Below, piece after piece: positions 23,512 to 31,605 of a DNA stretch of 64,000 bases. The translations under genes were made by a program, and so were the position numbers. Source of the DNA: Bacteroidota bacterium (GTDB lineage Bacteria; Bacteroidota; Bacteroidia; Sphingobacteriales; Sphingobacteriaceae); the NCBI GenBank assembly GCA_026224775.1, contig JAMFRP010000019.1, positions 1-64,000 on the forward strand. Direction: 5' to 3'. Each line of letters begins with the position of its first letter. The first letter of the stretch is position 1. The notes under the pieces are model-generated. The model was not told the origin of the DNA and ran no database searches. It was given only the letters and a program-made list of their open reading frames with translations.

Positions 23512-25230
23512 ATGACAGCTCTTTCCGATCATAAACTCATCATCTACCAGCTATTGCCCCGTTTATTTGGCAATGCTAATACCACTAATAAATACTACGG
23601 TTCTATCGAAGAAAACGGTTGTGGTAAGTTTAATGATATTAACGAAAAGGCGTTAGCCGGGATCAAATCCTTAGGCATCACCCATATTTTTTATACCGGG
23701 ATAATCGAACATGCAACCATGACAGATTATTCTAAATTCGGTATTAAAACTGATGATCCGGATGTTGTGAAGGGTAGGGCGGGTTCGCCTTACGCGGTGA
23801 AGGATTACTATGATGTTGATCCTGATTTGGCTGTTGACGTAAGTAACCGCATAGCTGAATTTGAAGCCATGGTTAAGCGTACCCATGATGCAGGTTTAAA
23901 GGTGATTATCGACTTTATCCCTAACCATGTATCACGTACCTATGCTTCGGATAGTAAACCTGCAGGTGTTAAGGATATTGGCGAGGATGACGATACCAGC
24001 AAATCCTTCGACCCTAAAAATGATTTTTACTACATAAGCGGGCAAACTTTTAACGTACCACAAGGCTACAATCCCGGTGGCGATGAATTTAATAGCCCCT
24101 TGAAGGATGGTAAATTTGATGAGAACCCGGCTAAGGCAACCGGTAACGATGTTTTTAGTGCATCGCCATCAATAAATGATTGGTTTGAAACTGTTAAGCT
24201 TAACTATGGGGTTGATTATCTTGATAATCAAAAAACCTATTTCGATCCTATCCCACCGCTTTGGAATAAGTTGTTTGATATTCTGACCTATTGGGCTAAA
24301 AAAGGCGTTGACGGCTTCCGTTGCGATATGATTGACATGGTGCCTGTTGAATTTTGGGCATGGCTGATACCTAAATTAAAAACGACTTACCCCGATCTTA
24401 TTTTTATGGGCGAAACTTATCAGGTTGAGCAATATCGTCACCATATTTTTGATGGTAAGTTTGATTATTTGTACGATAAAGTTGGTTTGTATGATGGCAT
24501 AAAGAGGCTTATCCGTAACGACAATAATGCCACTACGTGGGACATCAACAGCGTGTGGAACCACCAATGCGTTAATATGGATGCCAACATGCTGCGCTTT
24601 TTAGAGAACCACGATGAAGAGCGCATCGCTAATCCTGTTTTCGCGGGCAACCCATGGCTGGCTGTGCCGGGGATGATTGTTACGGCGACTTTAAACGTTG
24701 GGCCGGTGATGATTTATTCTGGTCAGGAAGTTGGGGAGCCTGCCGGGCGTTCTATGGGATTCAGTAGCGATACCCGCACCAGTATATTTGATTATTGCGG
24801 AGTGCCGGAACATCAGAAATGGCTTAATAACGGTAACTATGACGGGGGGCAATTATCCGAAGATCAAAAAAATCTTCATGCCTTTTATACCAAACTATTA
24901 AATGTAACCCGCAGCAGCGAAGCCTTGCGCATAGGCAAGTTTTACGAATTAATGGTAGCCAACCAAAACCAACCCGGCTTTAATACACGTTTATACATTT
25001 ACTTGCGTTATACCGATAGTCAAAGAGTTTTAGTGGTTGCCAATTTTAATCGTTCCGAACAAAATATTACGGTAAAACTACCCGATGATCTGCTTCAAAT
25101 AATAAAAATCAACGGCGCGGTACAATTTAATGATCTGCTAAGTACAACAAATTATAAAGTAAATAATATATTAGGCGGCGTAAACTTAACGCTTCCGGCA
25201 ACAAGCGGATTGCTGCTGGAAATTGTCTGA
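23512..25230 (+). CDS. Alpha-amylase family (GH13) enzyme, cytoplasmic
   Basis: A 572-residue GH13 protein without a signal peptide. The beta/alpha barrel motifs are VIIDFIPNHVSR (region I), GVDGFRCDMIDMVP (nucleophile Asp near residue 272), DLIFMGETYQVEQY (acid/base Glu near 303) and FLENHDEERIAN (third Asp near 366). A C-terminal beta domain (TRLYIYLRYTDSQRVLVVANF) completes it. The domain order fits alpha-glucosidase/amylase-like intracellular enzymes acting on maltodextrins; exact specificity is unclear. It sits between the GH65 phosphorylase and the MFS sugar transporter, 247 bp after the former. Confidence 0.9.
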   Translation: MTALSDHKLIIYQLLPRLFGNANTTNKYYGSIEENGCGKFNDINEKALAGIKSLGITHIFYTGIIEHATMTDYSKFGIKTDDPDVVKGRAGSPYAVKDYYDVDPDLAVDVSNRIAEFEAMVKRTHDAGLKVIIDFIPNHVSRTYASDSKPAGVKDIGEDDDTSKSFDPKNDFYYISGQTFNVPQGYNPGGDEFNSPLKDGKFDENPAKATGNDVFSASPSINDWFETVKLNYGVDYLDNQKTYFDPIPPLWNKLFDILTYWAKKGVDGFRCDMIDMVPVEFWAWLIPKLKTTYPDLIFMGETYQVEQYRHHIFDGKFDYLYDKVGLYDGIKRLIRNDNNATTWDINSVWNHQCVNMDANMLRFLENHDEERIANPVFAGNPWLAVPGMIVTATLNVGPVMIYSGQEVGEPAGRSMGFSSDTRTSIFDYCGVPEHQKWLNNGNYDGGQLSEDQKNLHAFYTKLLNVTRSSEALRIGKFYELMVANQNQPGFNTRLYIYLRYTDSQRVLVVANFNRSEQNITVKLPDDLLQIIKINGAVQFNDLLSTTNYKVNNILGGVNLTLPATSGLLLEIV

Positions 25231-25337
25231 ACCTGAATTTATTGAATTTAGGAATGGCCAGAATATTTAATAGAGAAGAATTAAATATATCTAACATTCT
25301 ACAAATTCATTAATTCCATAAATTCGAGTTCAGACGA
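25225..25337. repeat. GTCTGAACC-bounded inverted repeat
   Basis: GTCTGAACCTGAATTTATTG at the left and AATTCGAGTTCAGAC at the right face each other across about 75 nt of AT-rich sequence. The GTCTGAAC end motif with TTGATT- or TGAATT-type repeats also occurs (as GGTTCAGAC) at 41412 and 41468. Confidence 0.6.
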
Positions 25338-25377
25338 CAATAACCAATTAATAAACTATTGAACCAATAAATAAATT

Positions 25378-26700
25378 ATGTCAAAAATCGGAAACGTTCC
25401 CAAGCCTAGATTATCCTTCTGGCAGATATGGAACATGAGCTTCGGCTTTTTAGGTATACAATTTGGCTGGGCCCTGCAAATGGCCAACATGGGTGCCATT
25501 TATGAATACCTGGGTGCCAAGCCTGATAAAATACCTATGCTTTTTTTAGCCGCTCCCTTAACCGGTTTATTGGTACAGCCTATTGTAGGTTACATGAGCG
25601 ACCATACATGGCACCCCATTTTAGGCCGCAGACGCCCCTACTTTTTGGTTGGAGCTATTTTAAGTACAATTGCTTTAATCTTAATGCCACAGTCGTCCAC
25701 ACTTTGGATGGCTGCCGGGTTGTTGTGGATAATGGATACTTCCATAAATGTGAGCATGGAACCTTTTCGTGCCTTTGTTACTGATAAGCTACCCGACGAA
25801 CAACGTACCAGGGGTTTTGCTACACAAAGTGTTTTTATAGCACTAGGTTCAATTGTGGCATCGGCATTGCCGTGGATGATGGCACATTGGTTTAATGTGC
25901 ATAACCAATTGGTTGCCGGTACTATACCTGCAACGGTTAGGTATTCGTTTTATATCGGCGCGTTCGCATTTATTTCGGCGGTACTTTACACTATAATTAC
26001 GACCAACGAATACCCTCCGGCTGATTTAACCGAGCGACAAAAAACTAAGGAAGAAAGGAAAGGTTTTGGTGCAGGGGCTAAAGAGATATTGCATTCCATT
26101 ATAACCATGCCCAAGCGCATGCAGCAATTAGCTTTGGTGCAATTTTTTACATGGCCGGGCCTATTCCTGATGTGGTTTTATTATTCGCCTGCCGTTGCCC
26201 GTAATGTATTTGGCGCCCTTAGCGAGAAAGATGAATTATATACTAAAGGGATAGAATTTGCAGGGCTTACCTTATCCTTTTATAACGTAGTTGCTTTTGT
26301 TTTTGCGTTGTGCTTCCTTCCATACATCGCATCAAAACTGGGTCGAAAATACACCCACATGTTGTGTTTAATTGCCGGGGCAATCGGTTTAATATCTGTA
26401 GGCTTTGTTCACCAACCCAATATGCTTTACCTGTCGATGACAGGGGTGGGCATTGCGTGGGCAAGTATATTATCAATGCCATATGCTATGCTTGGTGGCT
26501 GTTTACCTGAAAACAAGATAGGTATCTACATGGGCATATTCAATTTCTTTATTGTACTACCCGAAATTTTAGCTTCGCTATTTTTTGGCTGGATAATGTC
26601 GCATTTATTAAATAACGACCGCTTATTAGCTGTAGAAGTTGGGGGTGGGTTGATGGTAATTGCTGCTTTATTAACCTTATTGGTTAATGATAATAATTGA
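25378..26700 (+). CDS. MFS sugar transporter, SLC45/GPH-like
   Basis: A 440-residue inner-membrane protein with 12 predicted helices in the major facilitator superfamily. Diagnostic parts: LSFWQIWNMSFGFLGIQFGW at the N-terminus, VQPIVGYMSDHTWHPILGRRRPYFLVGA (loop 2-3 with the GRRRP motif of SLC45 sucrose/maltose carriers), and MDTSINVSMEPFRAFVTDKL. These carriers import disaccharides such as maltose with protons. As last gene of the pgmB-GH65-GH13 set it most likely brings in maltose or a related alpha-glucoside. No TonB receptor (SusC/SusD) is next to it, so outer-membrane uptake must be encoded elsewhere. Confidence 0.9.
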   Translation: MSKIGNVPKPRLSFWQIWNMSFGFLGIQFGWALQMANMGAIYEYLGAKPDKIPMLFLAAPLTGLLVQPIVGYMSDHTWHPILGRRRPYFLVGAILSTIALILMPQSSTLWMAAGLLWIMDTSINVSMEPFRAFVTDKLPDEQRTRGFATQSVFIALGSIVASALPWMMAHWFNVHNQLVAGTIPATVRYSFYIGAFAFISAVLYTIITTNEYPPADLTERQKTKEERKGFGAGAKEILHSIITMPKRMQQLALVQFFTWPGLFLMWFYYSPAVARNVFGALSEKDELYTKGIEFAGLTLSFYNVVAFVFALCFLPYIASKLGRKYTHMLCLIAGAIGLISVGFVHQPNMLYLSMTGVGIAWASILSMPYAMLGGCLPENKIGIYMGIFNFFIVLPEILASLFFGWIMSHLLNNDRLLAVEVGGGLMVIAALLTLLVNDNN

Positions 26701-26962
26701 TTATCCACTATTAAAATTGTCATTGTTCGCGCCGCTCAGAATGACAAAAACTTTTTATAGCAATCCCTTACTTACAGAGATTGGTGAAGGGTTGGGTACC
26801 TCAGTCTGACATGGCCCGGTTTTCCATCGGGCGTTTGCGCTTCTGCTTTTTCTTATTGTCATTGCTGAGGAGGTACGACGAAGCAAGCTCGTAGCTGTGC
26901 AGAACTAACGACGCCGCTGTAGCATGGGAGTAGTTGGCATAGAGATTAGTGAATTGTGATTT

Positions 26963-27000
26963 GAGATTCATTTAAATCAGTATATATTTAAATGAATCTC
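26963..27000. repeat. Perfect 15-bp inverted repeat
   Basis: GAGATTCATTTAAAT (26963-26977), 8-nt loop, ATTTAAATGAATCTC (26986-27000). AT-rich, no T-run; it might be an operator, a terminator for the MFS gene or a cruciform. Confidence 0.7.
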
Positions 27001-27024
27001 GTCATCATATCCTTACTGAGCGAT

Positions 27025-27058
27025 TACAAATATACATGTTTGAACATGTATATTTGTA
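27025..27058. repeat. Perfect 16-bp inverted repeat upstream of the VOC gene
   Basis: TACAAATATACATGTT (27025-27040), TG, AACATGTATATTTGTA (27043-27058). Near-continuous dyad symmetry about 80 bp before the VOC start is typical of a dimeric regulator site, though no regulator gene is adjacent. Confidence 0.65.
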
Positions 27059-27136
27059 TGTAATTCATTGCAGTTCCTTTCAAGGGACGGAATAGAGAAA
27101 TAACAATAACCGGCTTTAGCCCCAAAATGTAAGACA

Positions 27137-27625
27137 ATGGACAACTACATTATACCAGCACAAACCCGCATAGGCCACGTACACCTAAAAGTAAGTGACC
27201 TCCAAAAATCATTGGATTTTTACTGTGGACTATTAGGTTTTGAAATCATGACCACCTATGGCGATCAGGCTGCATTTATTTCAGCAGGAGGGTACCACCA
27301 CCATATCGGCCTAAACACCTGGCACAGCAAAGGCGCGTCACCTGCGCCTGAGTACGCACCCGGCCTGTACCATACCGCCATTCTTTACCCGGAAAGAAAA
27401 GATCTGGCCGTAATATTACAACGCTTAATCGATGCTAAATACCCCATCACCGGCGCATCAGATCATGGTGTTTCCGAAGCCATCTATTTAGACGACCCCG
27501 ACAAAAACGGCGTAGAATTATACTGGGATCGCCCAAAAGAAGACTGGCCGTTAGACGCTGATGGTAAATTAACCATGTATACCCGCGGGTTAGACGCCAA
27601 AGGCTTGCTTGCCCTCGCCAAATAA
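27137..27625 (+). CDS. VOC superfamily protein (glyoxalase/extradiol dioxygenase-like)
   Basis: A 162-residue cytoplasmic protein of the vicinal-oxygen-chelate fold with two paired beta-alpha-beta-beta-beta modules. Module 1: TRIGHVHLKVSDLQKSLDFYCGLLGFE, with His as first metal ligand. Module 2: LYHTAILYPERKDL with a second His, and EAIYLDDPDKNGVELYWDRP with the terminal Glu ligand. The overall pattern resembles CatE-type catechol 2,3-dioxygenases of Bacillus, which are longer; here only one VOC unit pair is present. The substrate cannot be predicted. A strong palindrome lies upstream. Confidence 0.88.
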   Translation: MDNYIIPAQTRIGHVHLKVSDLQKSLDFYCGLLGFEIMTTYGDQAAFISAGGYHHHIGLNTWHSKGASPAPEYAPGLYHTAILYPERKDLAVILQRLIDAKYPITGASDHGVSEAIYLDDPDKNGVELYWDRPKEDWPLDADGKLTMYTRGLDAKGLLALAK

Positions 27626-27647
27626 TATATCCAACTAATATAATTTT

Positions 27648-27701
27648 CCCTCTTTGCCGCTCGCGGCAGAGAGGGGGTCGAGCGGAGCAAGACCGGGTGA
27701 G
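27648..27701 (+). repeat. Hairpin-GGGTGAGT repeat
   Basis: Hairpin CCCTCTTTGCCGC/GCGGCAGAGAGGG, linker GTCGAGCGGAGCAAGAC, tail CGGGTGAGT. It lies 23 bp after the VOC gene stop. Confidence 0.7.
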
Positions 27702-27730
27702 TCCTCACCAAGCGATAAACAACCATAAAC

Positions 27731-27772
27731 CTAATCAACTATTCACCCAATCAACCATAATACCTATCTTTG
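27731..27772 (+). promoter_or_regulatory. Periodic CAAC leader and -7 box before menG/ubiE
   Basis: Quasi-periodic CTAATCAACTATTCACCC / AATCAACCATAATACC runs into TATCTTTG (27765-27772), a TAnnTTTG match ending 6 bp before the ATG. A leaderless transcript is possible. Confidence 0.4.
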
Positions 27773-27778
27773 CCCGCA

Positions 27779-28510
27779 ATGAGCGAAATAATAACACCCT
27801 ACCAGGATCAGCAAGTTGCTAAAAAAGCCCAGGTGGCTGATATGTTCAACAACATATCCAAAACTTACGATTTCCTGAACCATTTTTTATCATTAGGCAT
27901 CGATATTATCTGGCGTAAAAAAGCCATTAACGAGTTAAAGAAGGACAATCCTCAACAAATACTGGATGTTGCTACCGGCACCGGCGATTTCGCGTTCGAG
28001 GCCTTAAAAATATTGAACCCAAAGAAAATTGTTGGGGTTGATATTTCCCAAGGCATGCTCGATATCGCGCAGCAAAAAATAACCAAACGCGGCTTAGGCG
28101 ATAAATTCGAGATCAAATTAGGCGACTCCGAAAAATTACCTTTCGAAGCCAATGAATTTGACGCGGTAACGGTTGCTTATGGGGTACGTAATTTCGAGAA
28201 CCTGGAAGTTGGTTTGGCTGATATTCACCGCGTATTAAAATCAGGCGGCAAAGCCGTTATTTTAGAATTCTCAAAACCCAAAGCATTCCCTATAAAGCAG
28301 TTATACAATTTCTACTTCAGTTATGTAACGCCTGGTATTGGTAAGCTGTTTTCAAAGGATGCAAGGGCGTATAGCTATTTGCCGGAGTCGGTTGCCGCTT
28401 TTCCTGATGGCGAAAAATTTGTAGGTTTAATGCAGAAAGCAGGCTTTAAAAATACCAAACACAGGCCACTAACGTTTGGTATCTGTTCAATTTATACCGG
28501 CGTTAAATGA
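27779..28510 (+). CDS. ubiE: Demethylmenaquinone/ubiquinone C-methyltransferase
   Basis: SAM-dependent C-methyltransferase of the UbiE/MenG family, last step of menaquinone synthesis in this phylum. 243 residues from the ATG at 27779 (an in-frame TTG three codons upstream is not preferred). Motifs: VADMFNNISKTYDFLNHFLS at the N-terminus, SAM motif I DVATGTGDFAFEAL, VTVAYGVRNFENLEVGLADI, RVLKSGGKAVILEFSKP, and the family signature RAYSYLPESVAAFPDGEKF. The stop overlaps the next start by 4 bp (ATGA), so it is co-translated with porT, a gene pair often found together in Bacteroidota. Works in the same pathway as the prenyltransferase at 9275. Confidence 0.95.
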   Translation: MSEIITPYQDQQVAKKAQVADMFNNISKTYDFLNHFLSLGIDIIWRKKAINELKKDNPQQILDVATGTGDFAFEALKILNPKKIVGVDISQGMLDIAQQKITKRGLGDKFEIKLGDSEKLPFEANEFDAVTVAYGVRNFENLEVGLADIHRVLKSGGKAVILEFSKPKAFPIKQLYNFYFSYVTPGIGKLFSKDARAYSYLPESVAAFPDGEKFVGLMQKAGFKNTKHRPLTFGICSIYTGVK

Positions 28511-29247
28511 TTAAATGCTACTTAGCTATTGTTGCCTTATTGTTTTGCAGTAATATATTACTTGCACAGGATAACCCGCCCGCCTGGGGTGGGGGTGCCG
28601 ATCAGCGTGACCTTAGCTTTGGCTTTTCTTTTTCATACGTAGATAATTATTACAAAATCTTAAAAAAGCCTAATTGGCAAACCCCGTTTCCCGATCCTCA
28701 AAATGGTAATCAACCGGTAACAAGTGCGGGTACAAGTATCAGTTCGCCAAATACACCCGGTTTCGCGGTTGGTTTCCTTACCCGCTACGATTTTACCGAG
28801 CATTTTGAAGTAAGACTAACACCCTCACTCATTTTCGCGGATCGCAGCTTAAGTTATACTTATGCCGACTCCGCAGATAATGTGAAAAAAATAGTCCAAA
28901 CCACCACGGTCGATTTTCCATTAGCCATCAAAATAAAATCCGACAGGCATGGCGATTTCCGGGGTTATTTTGTAGCCGGGTTAAAATATTCCTATTCAAT
29001 AGGCGCCAAAGCCAATAGCGATAACACCGCTGCTTTGATTGATCGGACGGTGAAAAACGTCGGCAGTTATGAGTCGTACGAAGCAGGTGTAGGCTGCGAT
29101 ATTTATTTTGAATATTTCAAACTATCACCCGAAATAAAAATTTCAAACTCCTTTGGCAATGTGCTGATTCCCGAAGCACAGCCCTATTCGTCACCCATCA
29201 GTAAATTATTCCTTCATTCGCTGATGATCAACCTTTACTTCGAATAG
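28507..29247 (+). CDS. porT: PorT-family outer-membrane beta-barrel protein (T9SS)
   Basis: A 246-residue outer-membrane protein with a signal peptide ending near residue 20 (NILLAQD). The body is an eight-strand-type beta barrel with alternating hydrophobic residues (LSFGFSFSYVDNYYKILKKP, FAVGFLTRYDFTEHFEVRLTPSLIFADRSLSY, FPLAIKIKSDRHGDF, RGYFVAGLKYSYSIGAK) and an aromatic C-terminus (INLYFE). The sequence and the conserved ubiE-porT gene order identify it as PorT, needed for type IX secretion and gliding in Bacteroidota. Overlaps ubiE by 4 bp (ATGA). PorG, another T9SS component, is at 33263. Confidence 0.85.
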   Translation: MIKCYLAIVALLFCSNILLAQDNPPAWGGGADQRDLSFGFSFSYVDNYYKILKKPNWQTPFPDPQNGNQPVTSAGTSISSPNTPGFAVGFLTRYDFTEHFEVRLTPSLIFADRSLSYTYADSADNVKKIVQTTTVDFPLAIKIKSDRHGDFRGYFVAGLKYSYSIGAKANSDNTAALIDRTVKNVGSYESYEAGVGCDIYFEYFKLSPEIKISNSFGNVLIPEAQPYSSPISKLFLHSLMINLYFE

Positions 29248-29292
29248 TTAGTTAAAAAAAACTAATTTCGTGCCCAGTAGTTAGTATTACCT

Positions 29293-30051
29293 ATGGCTAA
29301 AATTGCATTAATAACCGGCGCGACCGCCGGGATAGGCGAAGCAACAGCCGAGCTGTTCGCCCGCGAAGGATATAATCTTATATTAACAGGCCGCCGTATC
29401 GATAGGCTTGATAAACTTGCAGCGCATCTCAACAAAAAATATAACGTGGAAGTTGCCGTATCATCATTCGATGTGCGTAACCGTGATGAAGTAGTTGAAA
29501 ACCTGGAAGGTTTACCCGCCAAATGGAAAAAGGTTAATGTGTTGGTAAACAACGCCGGGCTTAGTCAGGGGCTTGATCCGATTGATAAAGGCGATATGGA
29601 CGATTGGGACCGCATGATTGATACCAACGTAAAAGGCTTGTTATATGTAACCAAAATCGTATCCAACTGGATGATCACCAACGGGCATGGCCATATTGTT
29701 AACTTAGGATCGATAGCAGGTGTAGATGTTTATGCCAACGGAAACGTTTACTGTGCCTCAAAGCATGCGGTTGACGCGCTGAACAAAGCCATGCGTATTG
29801 ATTTATTGCCACATGGCATTAAAGTTACCGTGATACATCCAGGCGCTGTAGAAACCGAATTTTCGTTAGTCCGTTTTAAAGGCGACGAAACACGCGCTAA
29901 GAAAGTATACGAGGGTTTTGATGCCCTATCCGCCGATGATGTCGCCGAAACCATCTGGTTTGCTGTATCGCGCCCGGCCCACGTAAACATCAACGAACTA
30001 ATTGTTATGCCAACCGCGCAGGCCAATGGCAGTACGATTTTTAGAAAGTAA
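29293..30051 (+). CDS. SDR-family NADP-dependent oxidoreductase (YdfG-like)
   Basis: Classical short-chain dehydrogenase of 252 residues. The cofactor loop is TGATAGIGEATAELF with RRIDRL downstream (Arg residues suit NADP). VNNAGLSQGLDP is the NNAG motif, HIVNLGSIAGVD carries the catalytic Ser, and YCASKHAVDALNKAMRIDL the YxxxK pair. IHPGAVETEFSLVRFKGD is typical of the YdfG/serine or 3-hydroxy-acid dehydrogenase subgroup, which oxidises L-allo-threonine and related compounds. Substrate assignment is by family only. It stands 45 bp after porT and could be co-transcribed. Confidence 0.92.
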   Translation: MAKIALITGATAGIGEATAELFAREGYNLILTGRRIDRLDKLAAHLNKKYNVEVAVSSFDVRNRDEVVENLEGLPAKWKKVNVLVNNAGLSQGLDPIDKGDMDDWDRMIDTNVKGLLYVTKIVSNWMITNGHGHIVNLGSIAGVDVYANGNVYCASKHAVDALNKAMRIDLLPHGIKVTVIHPGAVETEFSLVRFKGDETRAKKVYEGFDALSADDVAETIWFAVSRPAHVNINELIVMPTAQANGSTIFRK

Positions 30052-30055
30052 AATA

Positions 30056-30181
30056 AATGTGCAGATATGCGAATATGCAGATGTGCAAATGAAAAAATCA
30101 CTAAATGTAGATGTGCAGATGTACCAATATGCAGATGTGCAAATGAAAAAATCACTCAATCACTCAATCAAAAATCACTAA
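30056..30181. repeat. Tandem GTGCAGAT / CAATCACT repeat before yqeY
   Basis: Two copies of an approx. 45-nt block (GCAGATGTGCAAATGAAAAA then ATCACTAAATG or ATCACTCAATC). The end, AATCACTCAATCACTCAATC, has an 8-9-nt period. The sequence AAAAATCACTAAATG occurs in both blocks, and in the second copy its ATG is the yqeY start codon. Confidence 0.75.
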
Positions 30182-30631
30182 ATGTCACTCACTACACAAA
30201 TAGACCAGGATATTAAGCAAGCCATGTTAGCCAAACAAGCCGACCGTTTACGCGGTTTGCGTGCTATCAAATCGGCATTGCTGCTGGCCCGTACCGAAAA
30301 AGGCGCTGCCGAAGAAGTTACTCCCGAAGCCGAAACCAAAGTTTTGCAAAAACTGGTAAAACAACGCAAGGAGTCGGCCGAGATCTACAAAACGCAAAAC
30401 CGCGCCGACCTTTACCAGGTTGAGATAGAAGAGCTGGAAGTAATTGAGGCTTATCTGCCCAAACAAATGAGCCACGACGAAGTGGAAACCTATTTAAAAG
30501 ACCTGATAGCGCGCGTTGGCGCAACATCAGTAAAAGATATGGGCAAAGTAATGGGCGCTGCCAACAAGGAGCTGGCAGGCAAAGCCGATGGCCGCACCAT
30601 ATCAGAACTTGTAAAGCAATTGTTGGGATAA
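30182..30631 (+). CDS. GatB/YqeY domain protein
   Basis: A 149-residue YqeY-type protein related to the tail domain of GatB, the amidotransferase subunit that handles mischarged tRNA. The family start (LTTQIDQDIKQAMLAKQADRLRGLRAIKSALL), KQRKESAEIYKTQNRADL, EELEVIEAYLPKQMS, and AGKADGRTISELVKQLL at the end are all present. Function in bacteria is poorly defined; it is a helical, probably tRNA- or nucleotide-linked protein. Length is normal for YqeY (about 148). The start codon lies at the edge of the repeat array upstream. Confidence 0.93.
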   Translation: MSLTTQIDQDIKQAMLAKQADRLRGLRAIKSALLLARTEKGAAEEVTPEAETKVLQKLVKQRKESAEIYKTQNRADLYQVEIEELEVIEAYLPKQMSHDEVETYLKDLIARVGATSVKDMGKVMGAANKELAGKADGRTISELVKQLLG

Positions 30632-30632
30632 G

Positions 30633-30705
30633 CCCCGCCCAACCCTCCCCGGAAGGGAGGGTTTAAAAAAGTCTCCCCTGCCGGGGGAGATTTAGAGGGG
30701 GCTTT
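30633..30705. repeat. Two bipartite G-rich hairpin units after yqeY
   Basis: AACCCTCCCC...GGGAGGGTT (minus type) followed by CTCCCCTGCCGGGGGAG, TTT and AGAGGGGGCTT (plus type). They share the hairpin plus G-rich-tail plan with the CCCCTC family and may serve as a terminator for yqeY. Confidence 0.5.
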
Positions 30706-30840
30706 TAGTGAGGCTTATTTAATTTAACATAATCCTTGCAACTCAACTTCAATAAGCTATTTTTATAGCATAATAAATAGGCTGCTACTTAATTTTATTT
30801 TTTTAGCCGTTGCTTAGTTTATTTTAACGTATACATTTAT

Positions 30841-31602
30841 ATGAGTTTGGTACTTAAAGAGCAAAACGGATTTAGTTTTATTGATGAGGGTGAAGGAGAG
30901 GTATTATTATTGTTGCATGGCTTAATGGGTGCATTAAGCAATTGGGAAGAGGTGGTACATGAGTTTAAATCTCAATACCGCGTAATCATCCCTATGCTGC
31001 CGATATATGACCTGCCTTTACTAACCACCGGGGTAAAAACCATCTCTAAGTACATACATAAATTTGTAAAATATAAAAAGTTAAAAGATTTTACCATAAT
31101 TGGTAACTCACTGGGCGGGCATGCCGGGTTGATATATGTGTTGGCGCATCCTACTTTTGCTAAAGCATTGGTGTTAACCGGCAGTTCAGGTTTATATGAA
31201 AATGCTTTTGGCGGAACATTTCCGCGCCGCGAGAGTTATGATTTTATAAAGGAGAAGGTAGAATTTACATTCTATGACCCTAAAACGGCTACAAAGGATT
31301 TGGTTGATGATGTTTTTAGAATCGTTAACGACCGCCATTCCGTAGTTAGGATATTAGCAATGGCACGTTCGGCTATACGCCACAACATGCAAAAGGATTT
31401 GCACAAAATTCATATCCCTGTTGGTTTAATATGGGGAAAGAATGATAAGGTAACACCACCGGAGGTGGCAGAAGAGTTTCATCAGTATCTGCCAAAATCC
31501 GAGTTGATTTGGATCGATAAATGCGGGCACGCCCCAATGATGGAGCAACCCGAAGAATTTAATAAAGCTTTAAAAGGCTTTTTAGAAAGAACAGGAATAT
31601 AA
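30841..31602 (+). CDS. Alpha/beta hydrolase
   Basis: A 253-residue cytoplasmic hydrolase of the alpha/beta fold. The oxyanion region is LLLHGLMGALSNW; nucleophile elbow GNSLGGHAG (Ser near residue 93); a later Asp in LIWGKNDKVTPP and His in KCGHAPMMEQP complete the triad. The substrate is not predictable. The gene heads a conserved Bacteroidota envelope cluster: a CBS-domain gene starts 3 bp after its stop, then nadK, porG, uppS and bamA. The context hints at a lipid- or envelope-related substrate. Confidence 0.9.
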   Translation: MSLVLKEQNGFSFIDEGEGEVLLLLHGLMGALSNWEEVVHEFKSQYRVIIPMLPIYDLPLLTTGVKTISKYIHKFVKYKKLKDFTIIGNSLGGHAGLIYVLAHPTFAKALVLTGSSGLYENAFGGTFPRRESYDFIKEKVEFTFYDPKTATKDLVDDVFRIVNDRHSVVRILAMARSAIRHNMQKDLHKIHIPVGLIWGKNDKVTPPEVAEEFHQYLPKSELIWIDKCGHAPMMEQPEEFNKALKGFLERTGI

Positions 31603-31605
31603 ATT

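Larger units (their letters stand above)
26701..27136. other. Mosaic of repeat fragments and two palindromes
   Basis: No gene. It contains worn fragments of the GTCATTCTGAGCG (26718-26748) and TCATTGCGAGG (about 26856-26890) families and two perfect palindromes at 26963-27000 and 27025-27058. Confidence 0.65.
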
